The translations under genes were made by a program, and so were the position numbers. A stretch of 64,000 nucleotides of DNA from Ignelater luminosus (Eukaryota; Arthropoda; Insecta; Coleoptera; Elateridae): assembly GCA_011009095.1 (NCBI GenBank), contig VTPC01005684.1, forward strand, positions 1 to 64,000. Reading direction: 5' to 3'. This document shows, piece after piece, positions 12,956 through 26,900 of this stretch. Below the pieces are notes generated by a model. The model ran no database searches, was not told the DNA's origin, and worked only from the letters and a program-made list of their open reading frames with translations. How positions within the stretch are numbered: the stretch's first letter is position 1; each line of letters begins with the position of its first letter.

Positions 12956-13695
12956 AAATAAACAAGAGAATTTTTCATGGTGAAAGAAACTGAAAACATG
13001 AAGAATTTTTATGTTAATAAGTTTGTTTGTTTGATATTTTGCGAGTGTATGACCAACTTGGTTAATAAAATTTAATTATCAGCAAAATTATGTTTTATTT
13101 AAGATCGATGTTATGTACAATGGCAGAATAAAGTACACTAACCTGTCAGAATTTTGTACAATGAAAAGTTGGTGTCTGAATTATGTCCAAGTGTATGCAC
13201 CTAGAAAGCATGGAGAATTTCTATTATTTTTTCTACAAACTGTGAAAATCACTATTTTACTACATTTAGTATACATTGAACAATATACCATAACAACCCT
13301 GAAATGCATGTAATATTTTTTATAGTTGAATTTTTACCCATTTTGAGATGACGCCGATTTTCCTTCTTTATTTGTTTTTAAACAACAGAAATAGAAAAAG
13401 AACAAAAAAAAAAGCATTGTATTTATTAATTGATACCCTGAACATCAAGATAACAGTGCTTTTACGTCTCTTAGTTACTTTCAGGGTTGTCCAGTTTTGT
13501 TTCTGGTTTAGTCTAAGCCTACGTAAAATTACCAGATAATGACGTTATCCCAAATTGAACTTTTAACAGCAGCAAGTGATATTAAAGATAAGTCTGGGTA
13601 CTACATTTGTCCTAGAAAAAAGAGGAAAGTCAATTGGGTGACGCCATATAATTAACGTCAAAAAAGCACAAAGTACTGGCATGTTCAGGATAACA

Positions 13696-13963
13696 TCTCT
13701 ACCTTTTCAACCTCAATAGAAAAAAAAAATAGCTTCAATTTGAGAAAATGTATAAATGATTTTAGAAAAAGTAACATTAATCTCTGAAAATATAAATTTT
13801 ATTTTCGAAAAGATAATTTGGATTTTGGAAAAACAGAATGCTAACACTGTCTTCTAAAATTTAAATTGATTTTCCAAAATTAGGGTTACCTTTTCTGAAA
13901 TCGAATTTACTTTTTCTCAAAATGAAGTTACCTTTTCTGAAACTGAAATTGAAAAGGTAGAGA
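13696..13963. repeat. Palindromic inverted-repeat element built of TTTTC/GAAAA units
   Basis: The left end TCTCTACCTTTTCAA pairs with the right end TTGAAAAGGTAGAGA. The interior is a series of short variants such as TTTTAGAAAAAG, TTTTCGAAAAG, TTTTGGAAAAA, and later CCTTTTCTGAAA repeated, so many sub-palindromes exist. No coding frame. Probably a MITE or foldback element. Confidence 0.7.
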
Positions 13964-14744
13964 ATCATTAGGCAAACATCTTAGTTGGCAAAATGGTTTT
14001 ATATTTGTGAACGTGTCATTTACAGACCACTGAATTGATACTGGACATGGTAAAGGTACTAGGAAAAAAAGTCATTGAACATCTAAAGATACATATCAAA
14101 AATCACTGGAGCAGTGGACGAGTTAACTTAGATGTAATTTGACAGGTGCAGGATAGTATACTAAATATATACATCTGTTAAAATAAACCACTAGAGCTGC
14201 CACATGCAACTCTGTGCGAGGCCTATTAAACACTTAAAAAAAACAGTATGTAAATTTCAGCAAAACTGGAATTTTCTTTTTTATTTTGCAGGATGCGCGT
14301 AATCAAGATTGACAATCCAATGAAGAGGCACACTAATTATTGTAATTGAAAGGGATATTATTCCATCATACTACAAAGGGTTTGTAATGAGAATAAACAA
14401 TTTACAAGTATTCACTGGGTTTTCTGGATCAACACACAATTCTTAAGTTTTCAAAAATTCAACCATATATGCTTAAGCCCAATCTCCAGGTAGTTGTTTA
14501 CACATTATTGGTAATGCATTTTATAGATTGTTCATTTTAGATTTGTATTTTTTGGAAGATTCTGCCTATCCATTACCTACTGCCAGGTCTACTAACTCCA
14601 TTTAGAGATAATGAGAATTTAACAGCTGCACAAACATATTACAATAAAAAGTTCAGCAAGTTTTGATTGAGCAGTGTTAAAATTTAGTAAAATTAGCTTT
14701 TTGATATTATTTATTATATTAGTTTGTCAATATTTATTTAGTTG

Positions 14745-14835
14745 TCAAAGTCAAAGTGAGGTTAGAAATTTAGCTGTCAATGTCAAAGAAATTGAGGTTA
14801 GAAAGTCGGTTGTCCATCCCAAAAGAAAATAAGGT
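14745..14835. repeat. Short internally repeated segment, related to 20262-20350
   Basis: Contains repeated units of the form GTCAAAG..GAGGTTAGAAA. The same pattern, with a similar AT-rich lead-in (TTTGTCAAT..TTTATTTAG), occurs at 20262-20350 on the same strand. Likely copies of one dispersed non-coding element. Confidence 0.55.
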
Positions 14836-16033
14836 TATCTTTGAAAACAAAAAAAGATCTTTCTGATGTATGAAAAAAGATTGTTGTTGTTTTGTGGTTA
14901 AGGCTTCAGGTCAGGGTTTCCTTGGACCTCATTGCTTCAACTACTATGATCATTTTGTCACAAACTAGAATTTAGCCAAACCTGAGGTTTTCCAATCCCG
15001 GTAGGTGTTTTTAACATGCAATTAATAATACTAGACGTTACATTTCTGGAAATGTGCATGCTACCCACTATTAGTAACATATCTATAACAAGGTCTTAAT
15101 AAAGAGAATTCTTTTTCAAAAACACTTTTATTTCAAAATTAAATATTACGTCAAATAACAAATAACATTTTATTTTAATGTATATGCTTTTACATAAAAC
15201 AAAAGAAAGAGAATAAAAACAACTATTTTCAAAAGTTGTTTAATAATTGTTCCAAAATCTGGTTTTTTTCCAGCTTCTCATATTGTTCATATCCCCTTTG
15301 TTCTCTTTCATTCTTCTTCACTATTGTTGTGTAATAGCATTTGCCAACATTTATAATTTTGTACTTCTTGTTCTTACTAATCTTGGTGTTTCTGATGTTA
15401 CTTATGAAGTTGACTGACGACTGACGCTTTTCCCAGTTTCTGACATTCCACTCTCTGTTGATACTGTTTCTCTCATTCGTGTTGTATCCTCATCATGGAG
15501 GTATTACATTATTTCTTACTAGCAATATTTTTCCCAAATCTGTTTCAAAGGGGCAGTTCTTTAGACTGCGTCATGTACTTTCTACTTGCATAGTTGTATA
15601 TACATATTCATCCCATCTCTACAATCTTCTGCCACATACTCATTAGTTTATGATTTTCCACATGAAGTTTAAACTCTCAATATAATGAAATCAAAAACTT
15701 TGTGGATCTTTCAGTTCATTCTGCTAATTCTTTATTTGGCTCGTTACCCTCTTCAAAACACTCTGTCGTTTCAATATTCATTATTCACCTGTTGGGATTT
15801 TATATTGCTCACCTGTTAGAAAAAGTAGTAGCTTTATAAATATTCTTCTTAACGATTAAACACTGAATTTTATAGAATAAAGTTAATTATTCATTTTTTT
15901 TTACCTGATTCAATTTGTACAATATAGAAATTATTGCAAATATCACACACACAACATTCATATTTTGCCACTTTTTATTCAAGATAACCACAAAAAACAA
16001 ACTACTATCAACAGTTTGAGGTTAAAAGAAAAA

Positions 16034-16326
16034 TTAATGCAAGGATGCTGTGGTAAATGGTACAATGTAACGGTTTTTTGCTTTCTGCTTGATCTGTTCA
16101 AACACCTGAGTATCAGCAGGTTCAGTAGGATTTTCTTGCTCTAAAGCAACTTGCTGGAAACAAAAGAAACATCTTTATTTCATGCTGTAGGACACAAACA
16201 CACAGATTCCAGCAGACAAACTTATTATATTTTGGCAAATGGTAAAACTGAAAATTTTGTTTTTTGTAAGCTGTTGATACCTTATGTTGCCAGTTTTCTC
16301 CTGATTTTAAAATGTAAGTAACACCT
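16034..16326 (-). CDS. Terminal exon(s) of an unrecognised gene, minus strand
   Basis: A clean last exon runs from 16156 to 16034. It follows a strong acceptor (TTTGTTTCCAG), reads QVALEQENPTEPADTQVFEQ then IKQKAKNRYIVPFTTASLH, stops with TAA, and a minus-strand AATAAA lies about 55 bp further (15974-15979). A possible preceding exon (about 16326-16281) is also bounded by AG and GT and reads VTYILKSGENWQHK in matching phase. Upstream exons were not found in the AT-rich DNA to the right, though a plus/minus GC-richer patch near 16480-16560 could be a promoter. I cannot name the protein. The last exon is well supported; the rest is tentative. Confidence 0.45.
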
Positions 16327-16787
16327 CTACAAAAATGCATAATTGCAATTTATTGCCAAACTATTAAAATCATTCAAAGTTATAGAAATTATTCTAAAGT
16401 TCATTTTTTTTTCTATTTTTCAGACTAGATGTTTCTAAACAGCCATTTATGTTTGTCACCCTGACTTTTCTAGTTATAAGGGTAAGGGTAAAGTTTGGTT
16501 GCAGGTAACGGATGGGCGCTTCAAAGCTAAAGCAAGAGTGTCGATGTTTTCAAACGGTTTGGTAAATATCACATAATTACAATCAATCATTTAATTTCTC
16601 TATACACAATTTGGCGCGAAAAATGAAGGAGAGTAACTTATTGCATAGTGCAGTAGCGTACACCCTGGATGTATACAAAAGCCTTTTTGAACGACTGACA
16701 GTAAAGGAAATCTTTCCCAGACGGATTTTTCAAATGATTAAGGAGCTTCCTGCGAGAGTCCAGTCGTATTTTTGAACGAGCCCTAAT

Positions 16788-17012
16788 AGTTGACAATGTC
16801 ACCACATCACATGATATAGGTTATGTATGTAAATTGTCAATTATATCCAAAGCATATTTAAAAGGAACTTGCAATTTAAGAAAATTAAGATAAAAAAATA
16901 TTTGTATATTAATTTTCTTATAATGCAATTTCTTCTTAAACATGCTTTAGATATAATTGGTAAATTACATAAATAACCTACATCATGTGATGTCAACTTG
17001 ACAATATGCTAA
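16788..17012. mobile_element. Foldback MITE-like element with arms of about 100 bp
   Basis: The left arm begins TTGACAATGTCACCACATCA and continues through ATATAGGTTATGTATGTAAA. The right arm read in reverse complement gives TTGACATCACATGATGTAGG followed by TTATTTATGTAA, and the two stay alignable through the shared AAGAAAATTAA near the centre. The whole element would fold into a long imperfect hairpin. No coding frame; terminal duplications are not certain. Confidence 0.7.
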
Positions 17013-18199
17013 AACTATAACCTAAAATTCATTTTTGTTTAACCTTTAACAATTTTTAAGTCATCCATAATATACAGGGTAATATTTGTCAGATTTCCAT
17101 GGTTTGCCCTACCATTTTATAATTTGAAACAGATATTACATGTATATTCTAAGGCGTACATTATTAAAAATATGGCCTACTTAAGGTTTTTTTTTTTCTG
17201 AACACACTATTAAGCTCAATAATTACCGATGATGGCGCTGTAATCACAACAAATGTTCCTGAAAGGCGTACTATAGATGCACCGCACATGTAACGTAGTA
17301 TCCTTACCGTTTGCGAACTTACTACTTACGCACATGCATGCTAGTTTGAAACTTAGATTGCTTATTAATAATCATTACTTAAACAAGTGCTCTATTGAAA
17401 GAGAACAAATATTAAATGCACAGTATCTAATCTTGTGTGGAAAAAAACAACACAAGTAATAACATTAATGTTGTAAGTCTGTGTCTGCAAATAAGTGCAT
17501 TACAAAGTCATCTTCACAAAATTAATGGGGAATTAGAAGTTAAAAATAGAACTGTTGAAATTAAACAATTTGCTTGTACTTGTCAGGTATACATGTAAAC
17601 ATATTGCAGCAACATTATTAAAGTGCACCAGTTGGTTTACATTATCTTTTATTCAATCAAACTGTAATCTTCGTTAGTAAAATGTTTGGAGCAAACTCGC
17701 ATATGCTTTGTTATTGGTTTGCCCATTTTTAATCTAATTTTCTGCGATCGACTACTTTAACCATTCCAAACTTACTGGTTGTGTTTACAAGATGTTTATT
17801 TTTAGAAGGGGAAATAATCAAAATGAATATTAGGACCCGTAGATTTTTTTGAATGGCAACCGTAAACAGAGAAATTTGTGTTGTTCTTTGGCATTTTTTA
17901 CAAAAAAGAGCGAAATCAACAGTTCAAATTTTAAGTAACCACGTGTTAAAACTGTTACACTCATAAATAAAAATATGGCTAATACGCGTTTCGGGTATTT
18001 TGCAATAACTCCGCTAGGTGCCACATAGGATGTTATTGAGCCCAATAGAATAATTGTATGTTATTATGATACCAATAAATACAACAAAATTGTGATCAAC
18101 GAAATGCATGACTGATAAATGGATTTAAGAGTTTGTAAAATTTCTTAATAGTTTTTTTTTGTTAAAAAAATGCCTACGCTTTTTCAGTTTTTGTGTTTA

Positions 18200-18375
18200 C
18201 AGTGAAACCTCTCTCAATGGATTCCTCTACATAGTGGCTATCTCTGTATCAAGGACACTTTTCTAAGTTCCAAAATGTTGTAATCCATGAGCTTTTACCT
18301 CTTCATAGTGAACACCGCTGTATTAGGGACATTTTCTTTGACACGCATGCTGTCTGTTATAAAGACGTTTCACTG
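18200..18375. mobile_element. Short MITE with CAGTGAAAC ends and TA target duplication
   Basis: Left end CAGTGAAACCTCTCTCAATG, right end GTTTCACTG, both flanked by TA (18198-18199 and 18376-18377). The internal sequence has the repeated style of pogo/Tigger-type MITEs (TAGTGGCTATCTCTGTATCA, TAGTGAACACCGCTGTATTA). At 176 bp it is non-autonomous. TA duplication and CAGTGAAACC ends fit the Tc1/mariner/pogo superfamily. Confidence 0.85.
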
Positions 18376-20261
18376 TATTTCTAATTGTAGTAAGTTGGCA
18401 GTGTAAAATAAAATTGTTTTAATGGTATAACAATATTGTTTTGAAGGTTGTATAACCAATAGATCTGAAATCCTATAATAAACAAAAAACATACAGAGGT
18501 GTATAGATGAAAAGAAGGAACACATTTCAAAAAGTGTGTGCCACATGGAAAACTTTAGTATTATAGTTTCCTAAAAAATCTTATTATTGAATATTGACAA
18601 AATGTGCTTTTGGTGGAATTCATTTAAATCTGTTCTGCTTTGTCTTATTTAAAATTAGTATTAGTTTTTGATTTTGATTTTCTTCATGCAGATTTCTTAA
18701 CATTTTAAAAGAAATTTACCCATAATAATTATATCAATTCAAAATGATAATCTTCAGATAATAAATGCTCATGTATAATACCTACTAATCTCTGCATTAA
18801 ATGCACTAAAAATGCATTTGTTGTATATTAACACACAGCAATTCTGGAATTTTGTTTTTTCTTTGTGAATGAATATGTTCTACAAAAACTACATTTTAGG
18901 CAAAAAAAAGCTACCCACCAATAAATATCAATATTATGATTAGTAAAAAAAAAGATGTATTACATAACCTACCAAAAAAATAAAGCTTTCACCTTATACT
19001 AGATTTTCAATTGTTATTCTCCTCTTTACACAATAAATGCCTCAACACCCCAACCATTAACAATTCATCAGTACTGAAGACGATCAACTATTATACTACA
19101 CATCAATCATACCAAGACTAAACCATAATATGCTAGAATGGGCATAAAGAACCTATAATTAAATCACTTGATATATCTTATTAACATACAGAAAACTTAC
19201 AAAATAATTAAAAAAATTGATTTCTTTAAAAAGTGAATCAAAGTAAGACACAATGGAAAATTTTTAATCTAATATCAAAATTAAAATATAAACTGACGAG
19301 CTTACTTGTTTTTTAAAAAAATCAATCAAGTAATAAAAATGTAACAAAAAAAATATATATATATTCAACAATATACTGTAGTTCAGTCAAGGAATGTATG
19401 ATTCTTATAAAAATAAAATCCCCGTTGTGTTAATTGACAACTTTATTTGTAAGAAGCTTCAAGTTTCTGATACTAACGTAAAAATTGCCCTCAAGTAAAG
19501 TACATTAAGTACAACTACCAGTACTACTGATATGTCTCACTGCTACTTACACCATGGCAATGACTTATCTTACAGGGAGGTTATAACTGAGTCCTGTGCA
19601 TTTGTTACATTGAGGTTAGCAACTGGTTAACTATGGTATATACAGACTGTTCAATGAGGGATCGGATGGATCAAGATTCTAAAATTCTCAAAATGAAATT
19701 TTTTACTAGTACAAAAACTAATTTCCACCCATCCCTATTAGGTGGACTTATGTTAATTGAAAGCTTTTTCAACCCCTTGTCAATCCTGTACGAATTTTTA
19801 AGAAATTCTGTTTCTTTATCCTGACAGTATTGAAACTGGAACTACTAAAATTATTTTTACAGTACCAGAATGAGAATCGGAATCTCTAAAGCATAACAGT
19901 TCTGACTCCTGGTTAAGAAAGAATTCATGTATTTGAAAAAATAAGAAAATGCTTAGCAACGATAATAATACATATCATATGTATGTATGTACGTCCAGAA
20001 AAGTATGCAAAAAATGAAATTGTAATTGACATTAAGGGCTGTTTGAAATGACGTTATTTTTTTACATAAAATCTGGGATCAAAAATGTGAAATCTCTTAT
20101 TAATTCTGACAAAATTGCAACTTGCACATGCATATTCCCATACATCACATAAAAAATCAAATAAAAACATTTTAAAAAAATAAAAACACAACATAACTTT
20201 ACTTATGTTGATGCAAATATGATGTACAAATGCACACTTGCAAATTGTTGGAATATTAATT

Positions 20262-20350
20262 TGTCAATTTATTTAGCTGTCAAAGAAAGTGAGGTTAGAA
20301 AGTTCGCTGTCAATCTCAAAGAAAGCAAGGTTAGGAAGTTAGTTAGTTGT
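20262..20350. repeat. Dispersed repeat, second copy of the 14745-14835 segment
   Basis: Two near-identical units (GCTGTCAA..TCAAAGAAAG..AGGTTAG.AAGT) follow an AT-rich lead-in like that at 14720-14750. Same orientation as the other copy. Confidence 0.55.
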
Positions 20351-21768
20351 CAGCTGATTTCAAAACAGATGAGTGATTTTTGCATTCTGCAGTTTTGTTG
20401 TCATTTTTGATAGTTGTTACAAAAATTATAGAACATGTTCTAAAATATTTTTAAATTTCTTATCGTAGATATTTTAGTATGACATTATTTTATTTTTGAA
20501 ACCAAATTTTATTCAGAAAATAGCATCGTATCAAAAGGACATAAGATTGAATTCATCTGCCACAGTCTCCATTTTCACAAAATAATAGCCTAACATTTCT
20601 CACAAATTTTCTTGATTATTTCTTTTGTTATTGGAAATAACCTCATCGATACATACATTTTTGAAATTGTCTAGAAGAATAGTTCCCAAAAATGTAACAC
20701 AATACAGGGTGTTAAATTTAAAAAAATTTTCTCAGTTATCACTACAAAAAGACCATAGACTTGGCAACATCGCTGATATCAAACTTAGGTTTCTCGTATT
20801 TTAGGAATACCAAATTCGAAATTATTAAAATAATGAATCTATGCAGACTTTAGAGGCACAGTGTATTTTCTTCAAACCCTAGCCAACTATTAATTGTACT
20901 TGTTAAGCACCACTAATAATTTTAGAATTTCTAATATAAAATATATCGAGTATTGTTTCCTAACCTAAAATACATCATGGAAATGAATAACTGCTAATTT
21001 AACGCTTATTGATTCATTTTTATTACTGCCACCATTCCAGAAATGGAGTAACAAGTTGCTGCTTTTGCATTCTTATTTGTTTTTCTAAATAATATAAACA
21101 AATGTAAGATAATATCAAGTGACTTTACTATAGTTCACTTTCAATATAAATAAACTAAACCACTACAACATTTACAGATAAAACAATAATTAAATAAATT
21201 GAAAAAACAATACAACATACTTAATGGGAGTTAGAATTTGTGCTATGTTCCAAAAATTCAAATTATCAGTTATACTAAAACATTTCAAAAATTTACAAAT
21301 AGTTGAGGGTTTTATATAATATTATATTAAGAGTATATACTTTTTGTTTTCCGTTTTAATAGTATGCGAAGGTTTATATTATATCATTTTTTCTTTGCCT
21401 CATATTATTATTAAATAAAAAATATTGCACTAAACATAGTAACTTAATATTAAACTAGAATACCAATCTTCATAAAATTTAGCAGTGGTTATTTAAAAAA
21501 AAACCACAAATGTTAAATCTGGCTGCCTGCACCGTAATTTTCTTTTACAGAAACGCATTGCTTTCTTATGCATCTATGTTGCCAAAATAATTATGTTGAC
21601 AATGTTTGTAATGAATAGCGTTCATTAACAATTAACATTCATCTCATAATGAGACCATTATTCCAAAAAAAAATTCAATATTGTACTTTACCGCTTTCTA
21701 GCAACAGCCTTAATGTATCGTACGAATATGGCTGGTAATGTGAAATTAAAGCCATTATTCAGTAGATG

Positions 21769-23118
21769 TCATTGAGACTTCATACTAACTAATTTACGGC
21801 TTCTTGCTCGAACTTCTTGTCTTGTGTTTGTATATTCAAACCATAATACATTTGGTATCAGAGTAAAATCTCTTAATAGGAGAAATTCTGATATTTTCCT
21901 ATAAAATAAAAGTTAATTATCCAATATTTAAGAAAGCATTAAACATAAAGCAGCACGTACTTAATGTTAAAGAAAACTTACCACGTTACAATTTGTGGAA
22001 ATACAGGTGTTAATACAAAATTAGTGAGAGCAAACCAAAATGTTGCAAATAATACACCAACAAGTGCTCCACATAGAACTTGAGCTATTGTATGGTACTG
22101 TAAATAAATTCTACTAAAACTCACTAATAGTGCTGCTATTATGGATGACGAAATTATTAATAATTTTGATACATTTTCCATGATTGTATTATTATTCATA
22201 TGATGTAATCTGCAAAAAGGCCAGTTAGAAAAAATGTTATGCCTTTAGTCATGGCTATGCACCTAATGAAGACAAAATAAATAACATAGGTTGCAAAGAA
22301 CCACATAAACTGAGCATGTGATGATGGCATTCCATATTCAACCATGTCATCTGGCCTCGTTTTAGGTCGTGGCTCGCATATTGTATGTTTTAGAAAATAA
22401 TTGAATGCTTCTGAGCAACACGTTCCCAAAAAGAATGTAATCTAAAGTAAAAAGAGAGTTGAAATATTAATATGTAAATAATATTAAACTGTTTATACCG
22501 TATGCATATCTCTTCGAAAGAATATTAATGTTATAAATCCAGATCCAATTCCAAATGGAGCTAGACTAATAATAGCTAATATCTTCCCTAATGTATCACC
22601 TGAAACAAGAAATTACCCATTAAACTGCAATTTTCAATAAATAACCTAACCTAATAAAACAGACCAAGATTCTGGTATATCTATATTCATTATACCAGAA
22701 TATAAATGTTGATTTCTCCTTTAATAATGGAATATGATATTACTTAAATTAAAGGTATAAGAGCGATTCTAGTAGAGAAATGAAATAAAAGTTAACAGTC
22801 AAAACATTCATGCAATTTGAGGACTGTATATGCAATATTTATTATGTAAGGGCTGACTATCTTTTGTATTTCAGTATTCTGATCGGATTTGAGTTTTAAA
22901 ATGAAATATTCTCGAGTACAGCAGTAATTGAAGAAATGAAGTGCCACTATGGATATCAACTTGTATTATTTCACGCAGTGCTGCGACTTAATAATTTTTT
23001 ATAAAACTGTACCTTTTGGATATTCAACTAAAGTAAGTGATAGAGGAACCCACACTGTTCTGTCATTTTCTAATGAAACGTTTGGATAATAATTTTCATC
23101 ACCATCAGACGAAGCCAT
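21769..23118 (-). CDS. DOLPP1: Dolichyldiphosphatase (PAP2 family), five exons
   Basis: Dephosphorylates dolichyl diphosphate on the luminal side of the ER so the carrier can be reused for N-glycosylation. Exons (minus): 23118-23013, 22599-22499, 22441-22263, 22209-21982, 21898-21769. Phases agree, giving 247 residues (human about 238). The short intron 22262-22210 is 53 bp. The lipid-phosphatase signature is present: [14 protein letters not shown] (motif 1, K...RP), [14 protein letters not shown] (motif 2, PSSH), and [18 protein letters not shown] (motif 3, SR....H). Hydrophobic segments surround these, as expected for a multi-span ER protein. The C-terminal block [11 protein letters not shown] of the family appears as [17 protein letters not shown]. 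The start is the first ATG in a good context, followed by an acidic head and [13 protein letters not shown], matching the human N-terminal block. All catalytic residues appear intact. Confidence 0.95.
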
Positions 23119-24334
23119 TTTACATTTTTTGACATTTGATTGTGTTTGAAATCCGAAAATGAAAAATTGCTGTAAAACTGTGATCTACTTTATCGATAAC
23201 ATTTCTTACATGTATAGGATGTTGCAGAAGGAATGCTACTTTGTATATCTAACTCCACTTGCTCCACTCTATAATGATTAATAAATAATAATTATTATTA
23301 GCTTATTTGAAAACGGAATTTGCAGTCATTAGTTAATAACGTTTGTTTGTCTTTGTCTTTTTCTACTTCAAGTTCAAGCGTAAAACTATCTCAGAGCCAC
23401 CGAGTTGTTATAGGTATTTGAAATATATTCAATTAGTATGTTAAGATTGGCTGTACAATTTTTGAATAAAAAAAATAAACATGTTGCCAAAAATATCTTC
23501 TTCCTTAGATCATGTATACTCTGATCTAAGTTTTTTTCACATAATTATTGCTGTAACGATTAAAAAAAAGTAGTAAATTCAGTATGTTCTATAGATGTTT
23601 TCCTAATTACTAAAAATAAAGTTAACCTAAGCACTGCCTGTCAGAATTATATACAGAATAAAAATTTCAGATTTCTATTGGCATCTGACGTAAAACTGAT
23701 GACATCACGCACTTGATAAATCTAAACTTTAAAAATTAACTACTAGCTTATTTATGAGAATTAAATTATTTTACTTATGAAATGGGAATTAGAAATATTT
23801 GCCTAATTTACTAACAAAAGATAAAGTTATCAAACAGCATTTTTAAGAGCGCTGTTGCAGTAAACATGGAAAGTAAATTAATAAAAGAAAATAAATATAG
23901 AGGTTAATCTTAAAATTAGCATTTGTTGAAATGTATTCGTTTTTTTCATTTGTTTGTTTATCGTTTGTACCCGAATTGCGACTTTATCTTCAATAATGTC
24001 CTAATTAAATTGTTTGCACTTTAAAATACTACATAAAATGCATTATTTGGTGAGGGGGGCGGGCGTTAGTGGCAAACACGTTTCAATGATTCAGTGACAT
24101 TATAGGTTAGGTTTTAAAAGCAAACATTTTTTGTCACCAAGTTCTGCAACGTGAAACGAAAATGCAACGTGAAATGAAAATATAAAAAGTGTTTCATAAA
24201 ATTTGTATCCTTAGTTGGCCATGGACAGAATGATGTAGTCTGCATTTTCTGTCATATCTTTATCAGTAGTTGAAATTTTACAATTCATATGAACTACGGT
24301 GATTTTAATAAATTTTAGAAAAAAAAACAGCGTT
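23119..24334. other. Intergenic between DOLPP1 and the inverted-end element; no gene seen
   Basis: Contains the upstream region of DOLPP1 at its left end and AT-rich DNA elsewhere. No exon or element recognised. Confidence 0.4.
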
Positions 24335-24744
24335 CAGGGACTAGAACCGGAACCCAAAAGAACCGGAATCGGTACAGGAACCGGTTGAATTTAACGGAAC
24401 CGAAACTGGAATCGGAACCTTTATTGTGGTCACTGTCAAATTTAGAACCGGAACCGGAACCCTTACAATTTGCAGTAGCAACCGGTTCTTTTCGGTTCCA
24501 TAACTCATTGTTTTATTCCTTTATAAAATTTGCTGTTTGGTGTTTGGGGTGTAGTAGTTTCTACTTAATGATGTACTATTTTACCTTACATTGACTCCGA
24601 GTGCACTGATTCATCAGGTTTCTAAATTTTATCTTTTTTTTGCAAATCTAATGATTCAATTAAATTTATTGCATTAATTGTCACATGTTCTCAGTGATAT
24701 CCGACATCATGCACATGTTTTGAATTTGAATAATCTTATTTGAT

Positions 24745-24897
24745 AATAGACGTGTTTAGTGATGACGTCAAAATTCAAATGTTACGGACAGCCCACGTTG
24801 TGTATGTTAACCAATAACTACATTAGTTACATCCTAGCAACCAAATTTGTTTAGAATCAATCAGGCCGCGTGACATCACACTAAACACGTCTATTAT
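24745..24897. mobile_element. Small foldback MITE
   Basis: The left end TAATAGACGTGTTTAGTGAT and the right end (reverse complement AATAGACGTGTTTAGTGTGA) form terminal inverted repeats around a roughly 100-bp core. It sits inside the 24335-27274 element, so it is probably a later insertion. Confidence 0.7.
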
Positions 24898-26732
24898 TGA
24901 AAGTCTAATTTTCCCCGTTTGTAGGATCTTGCTTGCTTGGTATTAATTTTGTATTATCGTCTCATTCCATTCAAAATGCCTCGATTCAAATTTGGAAGTA
25001 ACTGTAAAACAAAACTAGAAAAAACCAAAATTTTGAAAATAATAAATGAGACTATGATTATCCTATTTAAAAATTGCACCTAACGTTGAAATTAGTCACT
25101 GTTGCAACAAAAATCTGAATTATGTAATCTTGGTTCTCCAATGTATTGTAGTATCCCAAGCCCCAGGTCCTGACAAATATTTAAATTTCCCTCCCAAATC
25201 TAACAGAAAGCAAACCCCAGAATCAATGTGGCCAATCGTGATCGTCAAACCAATTTACCTACCCTACGTTGTGTTTCTAAAATTCCCTAAAACTCGATAC
25301 ACTGGTTACTAACGATAGTGGGGAAGACAGGAAATCAAATAAAACACAGATTATGGTTAAAATAGAACGTTGTATATTGAATGCTAAATTTTGTTGTGAA
25401 GGCAGAATAAACCTTTACACTGGTTCAGGCATCAGTTCGGAGGAAGAACCAGCAAGAAACCTCCGAAGATTCTTTTAAAACAAACAATACAAACTTTAAT
25501 GCACAAATATATAAATAAACGGTTCCAACTTGAAACCAACAAGACACAGCAATATTCAATAAAATAATTAATGTCACATGAAAGCAAGCAATAATATGGT
25601 ACCAACATGACCAATAATACTTAGCAAAAAAAATAATTATAAATAAGACAAAACACATAATAAGCGGTAAGTTGGCATAAGTTCATTTCATAAGAGCTTG
25701 TTGAAATTCAAAGATAAATAAATGATAAAATGAATGTTCAGAACACCCAACATAATGCACATTACAAATTCACTGGTTGCGACATAAATTAAACTAGTCC
25801 TGCTCTCTCCATTACTCAGATATGTACTTATAGCACTCATCATCAAACAAAACTGAAGAGTATGTTAGCAAAGACAAAAGGAAGAGACCGTACTCTATTA
25901 AAATAGCTCCTTAGCCTCCGGCCGTAGCCAAAAATTGTGAACAGTCTATCATTCCCCGCAATAAATATATAAACAAAAGCACGGAACTATTAAGATAGTG
26001 CTTCGTGCCACAAATAGTACATAATAATAACTGCTGCCCAAGGGTGGAAAATGCTGCAAGAGAAAACATTTATAACAAATAAACAATGGAGAATGTAGAC
26101 TGCCACCACGGATGAAAATGTTAAGATAACACCAAGGCAGTTCACACTTTAATAAAGAGAGCCATCGACCACTAAATTCATGTGCATTTTATAATATTTA
26201 CGGGTGCCCACATCACAGTTGAACATCAGAACATCCATGTTAACAAATGCGAGTGTATGAAAATAAATCTAATCGTCTTGTATGTTGTTTTGTAATATTT
26301 AGTACATTTGAATTCCAAACTAAATTCCATTATTCTTTCAACTTTATCTGCGATCACAAGATAAATGCATACAATACAAAAGCTTTCTTAATTTCGTTTC
26401 ACAATTGCAACAAAGAAAAATATATTTAGTAAAATATGATGATCTTAAAAGCATTCAAAATGCCTGCATTTATAACACATAAAACAGTTGAATAAACATT
26501 AAAAGTCTACATAAGATGCATGATTGTTACATAAGCACAAAGAAAGCCACGTGGTTTCTTACAAGTAATTTTTAATATCTGTTTAAATCTCGTCTACCTC
26601 AGCATAATCACAAACATAAAATAAAATTAAAAATAGATAATTAAGTTCACTTCACCCTTAACATGGTATTTTTAAATAAAAATCAAAAATGTATTTTACG
26701 TCAACAGGAAAGTAATTTTACAGTCTCCGGAT

Positions 26733-26900
26733 CCATCTCACCCCTTTGGTAGCCACAACTCAAGAGCCTCTCGGTCCATCTCACCCCTTTGGTAGCCACA
26801 ACTCAAGAGCTCCTCCCGGGCCATCTCACCCCTTTCGTAGCCACAACTCAAGAGCTCCTCCCGGTCTATCTCATCCCTTTGGTAGCCACAACTCAAGAGA
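26733..26900. repeat. Minisatellite, four units of 43-45 bp
   Basis: Units start at 26733, 26776, 26821 and 26866 with C(C/T)ATCTCA(C/T)CCCTTT and share GTAGCCACAACTCAAGAG. The fourth is partial. Open frames on both strands across it arise from the repeat and are unlikely to be genes. Confidence 0.95.

Larger units (their letters stand above)
12956..16033. other. Non-coding stretch with a palindromic repeat and decayed coding remnants
   Basis: Holds the inverted-repeat element at 13696-13963 and the direct-repeat segment at about 14745-14835. From about 15240 to 15790 the minus strand gives broken coding-like scraps (GMSETGKSVSRQSTS and NIETTECFEEGNEPNKELAE) interrupted by stops. This may be a decayed gene or retroelement; I could not assign it. 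A minus-strand AATAAA (plus TTTATT at 15974-15979) serves the exon ending at 16034. Confidence 0.4.
16327..21768. other. Long non-coding stretch with MITEs and the 3' flank of the dolichyldiphosphatase gene
   Basis: Includes the foldback element at 16788-17012, the TA-flanked MITE at 18200-18375 and the repeat at 20262-20350. Some exons of the gene ending at 16034 may hide here, but I could not see any. The segment from about 21100 to 21768 is probably 3'UTR or flank of DOLPP1. Confidence 0.35.
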